Part shown: positions 1 through 6,537 of the stretch, in pieces | Position numbering within the stretch: the first letter of the stretch is position 1 | Layout: each line of letters starts with the position of its first letter | DNA from: a gamma proteobacterium symbiont of Bathyaustriella thionipta | GTDB lineage: Bacteria; Pseudomonadota; Gammaproteobacteria; Chromatiales; Chromatiaceae | NCBI GenBank assembly: GCA_025656895.1 | Contig: JAHXHF010000278.1 | Coordinates: 1 to 9,649 of the forward strand | Direction of reading: 5' to 3' | Length of the DNA: 9,649 bases | Translations under genes and position numbers: made by a program | The notes under the pieces: model-generated | The model's input: only the letters and a program-made list of their open reading frames with translations | Told to the model about the DNA's origin: nothing | Database searches by the model: none

Positions 1-87
1 GCCAAAAATGCAGGCAATTGACTGAATTCGACGGCGGGCGGGGTCATAGCCCCTCGAAAATAGCGAGTTTTCTGCCGGACACTATTT
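1..87. other. Left-edge sequence without a supported gene
   Basis: No convincing coding sequence is seen here. The reading frame of the downstream transporter is closed by stops at 19-21 and 61-63. The other two forward frames do not encode anything resembling the membrane helices expected upstream of that gene. The eight codons at 64-87, just after the second stop, still read like the lead-in to a transmembrane helix. The break in the transporter gene therefore probably lies close to position 60. No promoter or ribosome binding site for position 88 was recognised. Confidence 0.5.
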
Positions 88-2001
88 ATGTGGCTGGCGG
101 TGATGCTTACACTTGTGCTGCTTCCGTTAGCCTACCCCAACTGGGAGACTTCCGGTTTTTTCAGCAGCAGTATGGTGACCGATGCTGCCAAAATGAACTT
201 TGTTGATTTATACATCCCTTCCAATATTTTTTCCGCCCTGTCCAATACCATTGTACCGGCGGTTGTGTTGTTTTCACTGTTAATGGGTATTGCACTCATC
301 ACGGTTAAAAATAAAGAACTGTTCATCAGTCTGGCCGATAATGTTGCTGACGGTTTACAACGGGTGGCTTCATTTATTGCCACTTTGGCACCTCTGGGGA
401 TTTTTTGTATTGCGGCTTCTGCAGCCGGTACGCTGCAACCCGAAGAACTGGGTCGCCTGCAGATTTTCCTGTGGGTTTATCTGATTGCCGCTTTCCTGCT
501 GGGCTTTGTACTGCTGCCGCTGCTGATTCAGTGGGCCACACCTTTCTCCTATCGTGAGTTGTTGTCAGTAGCGGGTGAAGCCATGGTTACCGCACTGGCA
601 ACCGGCACCGTGCTGGTTGTACTGCCCATGATCGCCGAGCGCTGTAAAGAGTTGCTGAAAAAACATGATATGGAGTGTGAAGAAACAGACTCCACGGTCG
701 ATGTGATGGTGCCCACGGCCTACAGTTTCCCCAGTACCGGTACTTTGCTGGGGCTGGGATTTATTCTGTTTTCAGCCTGGTATGTGGGCGCTCCTCTGGA
801 ACTGGAACAATACCCGTCCTATATTGTGATGGGAGCCTTCTCGGCCTTCGGCAGCATGGCCGTCGCCATCCCCTTCCTGCTGGATTATTTTGGCCTGCCG
901 GCTGATCAGTTCCAGCTCTATCTGCTGGGCAGCGTTGTCACGGCACGCTTTGCCACCGCACTGGCCGCGCTGCATGGTTTTGTCATCACCCTGCTGGTTT
1001 CTTCAGCTGTATTGAAACGCCTCAGCTGGCGTAAAATGATGCAGGCAGTCACGCTGCACCTGGGAATAACTGCCGGCGTCATGATGCTGACCGGCGTTGG
1101 CTTAAGCTATCTGATTCCTTATGAATATACAGGCGCGCGTTCTTTCGAAGCCATGCGCCTGGACTATAAGCCGGTCAAGGTAACATCATTAAAAGCCCCG
1201 ACCGCACTCAGCGAAGCGGATCAGACCAGACCACGGCTTGATGTGATACGTGAACGCGGTTACATCCGGGTGGGTTATTATTCCAACACCCTGCCTTTTG
1301 CTTTCAAAAATGATCAGGGACAAGTGGTCGGCTTTGATATGGAAATGATGCACGAACTGGCACGCAACCTGCGCATTAAAATCGAGCTGATTCATATCAG
1401 GGATACACATAAGGAAGCTGCCATGCTGACCGATGGCCGGCTGGATATTGCTATTGGTGGTAGAGCCATCACCCCCATGCGCGCCCTGAAAGTGGCTTTC
1501 AGCAATCCCTACACCCACCATACAGTCGGCTTTATGGTGCTGGACGCCAAAAGAGAGCTATTTACCAGCAAGGAAAAAATCAAACGGATACCCGATCTGA
1601 ATATTGGCATACTGGACATCAGCTATTACAAAAAACCGTTGCAGGAGATGCTGCCGGATGCAAAATTCACCCTGATAAAAAGCCCCAGGAAATTTTTCAA
1701 AGGCGAGTATCCCGATGTGGATGCCTTTATTTATTCAGCAGAGGCCGGCGCTGCCTGGGCCATGCTTTATCCTGAATATTCTTCTGTGGTCAGCAAAGGC
1801 TTTCATTTGAAAGCACCTGTCGGCTTTGCCCTGCCCAAAGGGAAGCTGCAATTCAGCCAGTTTATAAACACCTGGCTAACACTGAAAAAAGATAATGATT
1901 TTCAACAGCAGGTCTATAATTACTGGATTCTGGGGAAAAACCCCAAGGCCCGCAAACCACGCTGGTCGGTGATACGCAATGTTTTCGGATGGGATCTTTA
2001 A
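88..2001 (+). CDS. DAACS-like membrane transporter fused to SBP_bac_3 solute-binding domain (N-terminally truncated)
   Basis: The 637-residue product has a DAACS/SDF (GltP-like) membrane domain at about residues 1-315 and a type 3 solute-binding domain at about 382-620. An additional hydrophobic helix lies at about 318-343 and would place the binding domain in the periplasm. Visible DAACS landmarks are a helix at 1-16, the IPSN stretch at 43-46, helix 4 at 55-73, a LAPLGIF-type helix 5 and helix 6 near 125-147. The re-entrant loop and helix 7 motifs are degenerate: ATGT at 171-174 replaces the serine-rich motif and FPSTGT at 214-219 replaces NMDGT. The binding domain shows GFDMEMMHELA and ITPMRA with R465, which matches the amino-acid carboxylate-binding arginine of periplasmic amino-acid binding proteins. 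Compared with GltPh, about 80-90 N-terminal residues (helices 1-2) are missing, and the frame is closed at 61-63, so ATG 88 is only the first available start. Likely role: uptake or sensing of an amino acid or dicarboxylate; the substrate is unknown. Confidence 0.8.
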   Translation: MWLAVMLTLVLLPLAYPNWETSGFFSSSMVTDAAKMNFVDLYIPSNIFSALSNTIVPAVVLFSLLMGIALITVKNKELFISLADNVADGLQRVASFIATLAPLGIFCIAASAAGTLQPEELGRLQIFLWVYLIAAFLLGFVLLPLLIQWATPFSYRELLSVAGEAMVTALATGTVLVVLPMIAERCKELLKKHDMECEETDSTVDVMVPTAYSFPSTGTLLGLGFILFSAWYVGAPLELEQYPSYIVMGAFSAFGSMAVAIPFLLDYFGLPADQFQLYLLGSVVTARFATALAALHGFVITLLVSSAVLKRLSWRKMMQAVTLHLGITAGVMMLTGVGLSYLIPYEYTGARSFEAMRLDYKPVKVTSLKAPTALSEADQTRPRLDVIRERGYIRVGYYSNTLPFAFKNDQGQVVGFDMEMMHELARNLRIKIELIHIRDTHKEAAMLTDGRLDIAIGGRAITPMRALKVAFSNPYTHHTVGFMVLDAKRELFTSKEKIKRIPDLNIGILDISYYKKPLQEMLPDAKFTLIKSPRKFFKGEYPDVDAFIYSAEAGAAWAMLYPEYSSVVSKGFHLKAPVGFALPKGKLQFSQFINTWLTLKKDNDFQQQVYNYWILGKNPKARKPRWSVIRNVFGWDL

Positions 2002-2008
2002 TGCTGGG

Positions 2009-2036
2009 ATTACAGCGCGCCAAAATCAGTTATAAT
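2009..2036 (+). promoter_or_regulatory. Sigma-70-like promoter for the RND efflux operon
   Basis: A perfect TATAAT at 2031-2036 is preceded by ATTACA at 2009-2014 (four of six matches to TTGACA) with a 16-bp spacer. It begins seven bases after the stop of the upstream transporter gene and is the only good promoter before the adaptor gene at 2203. Transcription would start near 2043, giving a leader of about 160 nt. Assignment is by eye. Confidence 0.6.
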
Positions 2037-2040
2037 GCGG

Positions 2041-2051
2041 CTTCCGGGAAG
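2041..2051. repeat. CTTCCGGGAAG palindrome at the predicted transcription start
   Basis: An 11-bp odd palindrome (arms CTTCC and GGAAG around a central G) lies directly over the predicted start site of the efflux operon. This position would suit a repressor operator. No cognate regulator is encoded in the window, so the role is inferred from position only. Confidence 0.35.
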
Positions 2052-2067
2052 TGGGACGCAGGAACGA

Positions 2068-2079
2068 GCCTGTACAGGC
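2068..2079. promoter_or_regulatory. Perfect 12-bp palindrome GCCTGTACAGGC, possible operator
   Basis: GCCTGTACAGGC equals its own reverse complement and lies about 32 bp downstream of the -10 element. Palindromes of this kind are typical half-site pairs for TetR- or MarR-like repressors of efflux pumps, although no such gene is present here. As RNA it could form only a short stem. Confidence 0.35.
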
Positions 2080-2082
2080 CAG

Positions 2083-2102
2083 TTAAGCCGTTAGCGGGTT
2101 AA
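2083..2102 (+). repeat. Leader hairpin with TTAA-ended arms
   Basis: Inverted arms at 2083-2090 (TTAAGCCG) and 2095-2102 (CGGGTTAA) flank a TTAG loop and match at seven of eight positions. It lies in the untranslated leader of the efflux operon. It has no following T tract, so it is not a classical terminator. It may be an RNA structure or a second operator-like site. Confidence 0.35.
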
Positions 2103-2153
2103 ACCATACTGAACGAGAGATAAACTTCCGCCAGTCTACTACAGAATAATAAC

Positions 2154-2175
2154 AGGCGTTTACCAGGATACGCCT
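2154..2175 (+). repeat. Hairpin just upstream of the adaptor ribosome binding site
   Basis: AGGCGT at 2154-2159 and ACGCCT at 2170-2175 are perfect inverted repeats with a 10-nt loop. The hairpin ends 14 bases before the AAGGAG ribosome binding site at 2190. It could insulate or modulate translation of the efflux operon; this is inference from placement. Confidence 0.3.
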
Positions 2176-2189
2176 TCAACACAGCCATC

Positions 2190-2195
2190 AAGGAG
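2190..2195 (+). promoter_or_regulatory. Ribosome binding site that fixes a TTG start
   Basis: AAGGAG lies seven bases upstream of TTG 2203. The next in-frame ATG, at 2227, would be too far away and would shorten the signal peptide to about 16 residues before the lipid-anchored cysteine. The TTG is therefore preferred as the start of the adaptor gene. Confidence 0.7.
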
Positions 2196-2202
2196 CAACA
2201 CC

Positions 2203-3372
2203 TTGTCACCCAGATATTCAACCTTCATGCCGCTGCTTGCCAGCCTCGCTTTCATCTCTATCTTCATTGGAGCCTGCACGGACGGGGATAAAAAGTCGGC
2301 TCAGCAAGCACCCCCCGCTCTTGAGGTTGAGGCTTATGAAGTTCAGGCCAAAGACACTCCGGTCAGCTTCGAGTTTGTCGGTAAAACTGCCAGTTCGCGG
2401 CGGGTTGAGATTCGCTCAAGGGTTGAGGGATTTTTAGAAAGACAGATGTATGTTGAAGGCTCGACCGTAAAAGCCGGCGATATTATGTTCCAGATTGACA
2501 AAAAACCTTTTGCAGCCCAGCTGAGTGCCGCCAACGCGGAACTGGCACAACAACAGGCTCGCATGGAAACTGCACTGATCAATCTGAACCGGGTACGACC
2601 ACTGGTAAAGAAAAAAGCTGTGGCTCAAAAAGAGCTGGATGATGCGACAGGAACCTATCGTTCGGCAGCCGCTGCCGTGGAAGCAGCCAGGGCCAATGTA
2701 GTGCAGGCCGAATTAAATCTGGGCTATACCGATATCACTTCGCCGGTCAGCGGCCCTTCCAGTTCTGCCGCTTATCGCGAAGGGGCTTACATCAGTTATA
2801 ACGCCGGGCCGCTTACCTATGTTGCCCAGATTGATCCTATGTGGATTGAATTCAGTATCACCGAAAACCAGATTTTGCGTTTTCGTGATGAGAAAAAACG
2901 CGGAACCTTTCGTGCTCCCGAAGATGGAGCCTTTGAAATTGAAATCATCCTGGCTGACGGTACAGTTTATCCGCAACGGGGTCACATCACTTTTTCCGAT
3001 GCTTCACTCAGCGAAGAAACCGGTACTTTTCTGATAAGAGCCGAAATTGATAATAAGGAAAAAGCCTTGAGGCCCGGTCAATTTGTGCGTACACGTATAC
3101 TAGGCGGCATCAGACCCAAGGCCATCCTGGTTCCCAAACAGGCGGTTCAGCAAGGTGCCAAAGGCAGTTTTGTGTGGCTCATCAGCAAAGACGGAAAAGC
3201 CCAATTTCAACCGGTGACGGTCGGTAACTGGAGGGGCGATAACTGGTTTATTGAGAATGGGCTGAAAAACGGCGATACCCTGGTTTCGAATGGCGCCATG
3301 AAAGTACGAGCCGGGGCTCCCTTGACCATCAAGCCCGCACAGACCGAAGCCACCGACAACAGTGCTCAATAG
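2203..3372 (+). CDS. RND efflux periplasmic adaptor (membrane fusion) lipoprotein, AcrA/MexE-like
   Basis: The 389-residue product is the periplasmic adaptor that joins an RND pump to its outer-membrane channel. A lipoprotein signal peptide ends in IGA-C with C25 as the lipidated residue. Next come a lipoyl half-domain around residues 67-107 (RSRVEGFL), an alpha-helical hairpin rich in Ala, Gln and Glu at about 105-175, and the return half of the lipoyl domain around TDITSPVSG. A beta-barrel and a membrane-proximal domain ending near residue 380 complete the fold. Length is normal for AcrA/MexE. The segment after TSPVSG reads PSSSAAYREGAYI, so the usual GRIG-type residues are replaced. It starts at TTG with a strong ribosome binding site, is first in a three-gene operon, and its stop (3370-3372) lies nine bases before the pump gene, with AGGA of the next ribosome binding site overlapping the stop codon. 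Confidence 0.95.
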   Translation: MSPRYSTFMPLLASLAFISIFIGACTDGDKKSAQQAPPALEVEAYEVQAKDTPVSFEFVGKTASSRRVEIRSRVEGFLERQMYVEGSTVKAGDIMFQIDKKPFAAQLSAANAELAQQQARMETALINLNRVRPLVKKKAVAQKELDDATGTYRSAAAAVEAARANVVQAELNLGYTDITSPVSGPSSSAAYREGAYISYNAGPLTYVAQIDPMWIEFSITENQILRFRDEKKRGTFRAPEDGAFEIEIILADGTVYPQRGHITFSDASLSEETGTFLIRAEIDNKEKALRPGQFVRTRILGGIRPKAILVPKQAVQQGAKGSFVWLISKDGKAQFQPVTVGNWRGDNWFIENGLKNGDTLVSNGAMKVRAGAPLTIKPAQTEATDNSAQ

Positions 3373-3381
3373 GATTATCTC

Positions 3382-6300
3382 ATGAGTGCTGAAGTTTTTA
3401 TCAAAAGACCGGTTTTATCATCGGTATTATCCATCATCATTGTCATTGCCGGACTGGTTTCCATGGGCGCCCTGCCCATTACCCAGTATCCCGAAATTAC
3501 CCCGGTTCAGGTCACTGTCAGTGCCAGCTACCCGGGCGCAGATGCCGAAACGGTTGCCAACAGCGTAGCTGCGCCGATGGAGACCAAAATCAACGGTGTC
3601 GATAACATGCTGTACATGCAGTCCAGCAGCTCGCCTACCGGACAAATGACGCTGACCGTTTTCTTTGATATTGATACCGACCCCGATACCGCCGAGGTTC
3701 AGGTCAACAACCGCGTACAACAGGCCTTACCGGAATTACCCGATACGGTACGCAATGCGGGAGTTACTGTAGAAAAACGCTCTTCCAGTTTCCTGATGCT
3801 GATCGGCCTGTATTCTCCCGATGAACGCTTCGATGAAAAGTATCTGGGCAACTACGCCAATCTGTATGTACTGGATGCCATCAAGCGCACCGAAGGCGCC
3901 AACCAGGCCAGTATTATGGGACTGCCGGATCTGGCCATGAGATTGTGGCTGCAACCGGATCGCATGGCCAGCCTGGGCATTACAGCCAGTGATATTCAGC
4001 AGTCTGTCAGCCAGCAAAACCAGCAATTCGGTGTCGGCAGCCTGGGACAATCGCCCACCACCAGGCCGGTGGAAATGAGCTTCCCGGTGGTGACTCGCGG
4101 ACGTTTCTCCGAACCTGACGAATTTGAAAATATAATCCTGCGTGCCGACAGCAAGGGTACCGCCATTGTGCGTGTTAAAGATGTGGCTAGCGCCGAAGAA
4201 GGTCTGAAAGCTTATATGCTGCGTTCAACGCTAAATGGTAAAGAAGCCACTTTCATAGCGGTTTACCAGCAGCCCGGTTCCAATGCGGTACAGGTCTCGC
4301 AAAATGTTCGCAAGTTGATGGAAGAACTGAAGAAAAGTTTTCCTGATGGCCTGGACTACACCATTTCGCTGGATACCACCAAATTCGTACAGGCCTCCAT
4401 TGATGAGGTCACCGACACCCTGATTATTGCCATCATTCTGGTGGTACTGGTCACTTATATTTTTCTTCAAAACATCAATGCCACACTAATTCCGACTATC
4501 GCTATTCTGGTATCGGTTATCGGCACCTTTATGGGTATGATTGCACTGGGGTTTTCCATCAACCTGCTCACTCTGTTTGGACTGGTACTGGCTATTGGTA
4601 TTGTCTGTGATGATGCCATTGTGGTGGTGGAAAATGTTGAACGAAATATGCATGAACATAAAATGTCCGGGCTGGATGCCACCCTGCAGGCCATGAAAGA
4701 AGTAACCGGCCCGGTCATTGCCACCACCCTGGTGTTGATTGCTGTATTTGTACCGGTTGCTTTTCTCGGTGGCACCACCGGCGTTCTATATAAACAGTTC
4801 GCCATTACCATTGCCATATCGGTTGCCATATCCAGCTTTGCCGCGCTCACTTTGACACCGGCTCTGTCGGCTATCCTGTTACGTCCGCAAAAAAAAGAAC
4901 CCGCCGGTTTTTTCAGGCTGTTCAACACCCTGATCGAAAAACTGACGGTGGTTTATGCGCTGGGTGTCAGCCTGTTGATGCGGCATGCCGTTATTGCCAT
5001 GCTGATGATCGCAGCCATGTTGTTCGGCCTGGTCACGCTTTTCAAAATCATTCCCGGCAGTTTTGTTCCGGAAGAAGATCAGGGCTATATGTTTGCCGCT
5101 GTGATGCTGCCGGACGGCGCCAGTCTGGATCGTTCCCAGGAACTGACGCAGAAAGTGGCTGATATTTTCTCTCGGCACCCGGCGGTTCAGGACGCTACCG
5201 TGTTAGCCGGCTACAGCCTGATTGACGGTCAGTTCAAAACCAATAGTGGCACTGTGTTTGTTGCTTTCAAAGACTTCAATGAACGCACCACGCCCGAGCT
5301 TTCCGCCGAGGCGGTTATGCAATATGTACACCCGCGGCTGGCCGCACTGAAAGAGGGCATTATCATTCCCATCAATCCTCCCTCTATCCCCGGACTGGGT
5401 ACCCAGGGTGGATTTGAATACTGGCTGCAAAACAAAGGCCTGGGAGGCGTTCCCCGTTTAGCCAAAATCACCAATGAACTGGTTGCCAAAGGTAATAAAA
5501 CCGAAAGTCTGACCGCACTGAACAGCACTCTGAATGCCAGTTCCAGACAACTGATGACAAAGGTCGATCGCGCCAAAGCCGAAACCCTGGGGGTTCCGGT
5601 ACAGGATGTTTTTGCTTCTCTGCAAACGCTGTTCGGCTCACTCTACGTCAGCCAGTACAACAAATACGGTCGTGTCTGGCAGGTTATTTTGCAGGCAAAT
5701 CCCGAATACCGCGAGAAACCGGAGGATATCGCTAATATTTTTGTGCGCCAGCGGCATGGTGAAATGGTGCCTTTGTCCGCACTGGTAGAAACTTATTATA
5801 CTCAGGGGCCTGATCTGGTATCGCGTTTCAACGGCTTTATTGCCGCCAAGATTACCGGTGATGCCGCTCCTGGCTACAGCTCTGGCGACTCGATTGCCGC
5901 CATGCAGAAACTTTCCACTGAATTGCCGGAAGGTTTCAGTTATGCCTGGGCCGGGCAAGCCTATGAAGAGGTTAAAGCCGGCAGTACCTCTACCATTATT
6001 TTTATCTTTGCGCTGGTCATGGTATTTCTTATTCTGTCCGCCCAGTATGAGCAATGGTCTTTGCCTATGGCGGTTATTACAGCCGTACCTTTTGGCATCT
6101 TCGGTGCGTTACTGACGGTCTGGCTGCGCGGCATGGAAAATGATGTGTATTTTCAAATTGGCCTGGTCACATTGATTGGCCTGTCGGCCAAGAACGCCAT
6201 CCTGATTGTTGAATTTGCCGAACAGAAGTATCAGGAAGGCTTTGCGCCCTTCGATGCTGCACTGGAAGCAGCGAAATTACGCCTGCGCCCGATTCTGATG

Positions 6301-6537
6301 ACTTCACTATCCTTTATACTGGGCTCCATGCCGCTGGTGTTGGCCAGCGGCGCCGGCGCCAATGCACGCCATTCCATCGGTACCGGTATTATCGGCGGCA
6401 TGGTGGCCGCCACCTCGCTGGCTCTTTTCTTTGTGCCCCTGTTCTACTACCTGATTACCAGCAGCAAGGAAAAAATGTCCGGCAAGCGTCGTTTAACAAC
6501 AGCCTCTGCGGATAACAAGGAAACCCCGTCATCATGA
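3382..6537 (+). CDS. RND (HAE1 family) multidrug-type efflux pump, inner-membrane subunit
   Basis: The 1051-residue product is a proton-driven inner-membrane exporter of the AcrB/MexB/MexF family that works as a trimer. Visible landmarks are helix 1 at about 10-28, the PITQYPEITP and SYPGAD porter motifs, and helix 4 GIVCDDAIVVVENVERN with the proton-relay aspartates D410 and D411. Helix 10 GLSAKNAILIVEFA carries K937, and LRLRPILMTS lies at 966-975. Two large periplasmic loops separate the helix blocks. Length matches the family. By eye the FDEKYLGNYANLYVLD stretch and the 606-627 loop look closer to MexF/OqxB than to AcrB. Several Phe residues of the AcrB drug-binding pocket are replaced (see findings), so substrates cannot be assumed. 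ATG 3382 has an AGGA at 3371-3374. The stop TGA (6535-6537) overlaps the start of the outer-membrane channel gene, indicating translational coupling. Confidence 0.97.
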   Translation: MSAEVFIKRPVLSSVLSIIIVIAGLVSMGALPITQYPEITPVQVTVSASYPGADAETVANSVAAPMETKINGVDNMLYMQSSSSPTGQMTLTVFFDIDTDPDTAEVQVNNRVQQALPELPDTVRNAGVTVEKRSSSFLMLIGLYSPDERFDEKYLGNYANLYVLDAIKRTEGANQASIMGLPDLAMRLWLQPDRMASLGITASDIQQSVSQQNQQFGVGSLGQSPTTRPVEMSFPVVTRGRFSEPDEFENIILRADSKGTAIVRVKDVASAEEGLKAYMLRSTLNGKEATFIAVYQQPGSNAVQVSQNVRKLMEELKKSFPDGLDYTISLDTTKFVQASIDEVTDTLIIAIILVVLVTYIFLQNINATLIPTIAILVSVIGTFMGMIALGFSINLLTLFGLVLAIGIVCDDAIVVVENVERNMHEHKMSGLDATLQAMKEVTGPVIATTLVLIAVFVPVAFLGGTTGVLYKQFAITIAISVAISSFAALTLTPALSAILLRPQKKEPAGFFRLFNTLIEKLTVVYALGVSLLMRHAVIAMLMIAAMLFGLVTLFKIIPGSFVPEEDQGYMFAAVMLPDGASLDRSQELTQKVADIFSRHPAVQDATVLAGYSLIDGQFKTNSGTVFVAFKDFNERTTPELSAEAVMQYVHPRLAALKEGIIIPINPPSIPGLGTQGGFEYWLQNKGLGGVPRLAKITNELVAKGNKTESLTALNSTLNASSRQLMTKVDRAKAETLGVPVQDVFASLQTLFGSLYVSQYNKYGRVWQVILQANPEYREKPEDIANIFVRQRHGEMVPLSALVETYYTQGPDLVSRFNGFIAAKITGDAAPGYSSGDSIAAMQKLSTELPEGFSYAWAGQAYEEVKAGSTSTIIFIFALVMVFLILSAQYEQWSLPMAVITAVPFGIFGALLTVWLRGMENDVYFQIGLVTLIGLSAKNAILIVEFAEQKYQEGFAPFDAALEAAKLRLRPILMTSLSFILGSMPLVLASGAGANARHSIGTGIIGGMVAATSLALFFVPLFYYLITSSKEKMSGKRRLTTASADNKETPSS

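Noticed and set aside
18..206. 62-codon plus-strand frame at the left edge
   Set aside because: It overlaps the transporter in another frame and its product has no membrane or domain character.
2041..2110. Known riboswitch or cyclic-di-GMP aptamer in the efflux leader
   Set aside because: A GGACGCA stretch and a GGTTAAACC stretch recall GEMM motifs, but the order and pairing of the conserved core do not match.
4467..4928. 153-codon minus-strand frame inside the pump gene
   Set aside because: It is antisense to conserved RND helices, has no ribosome binding site or recognisable domain, and its composition mirrors the sense strand.
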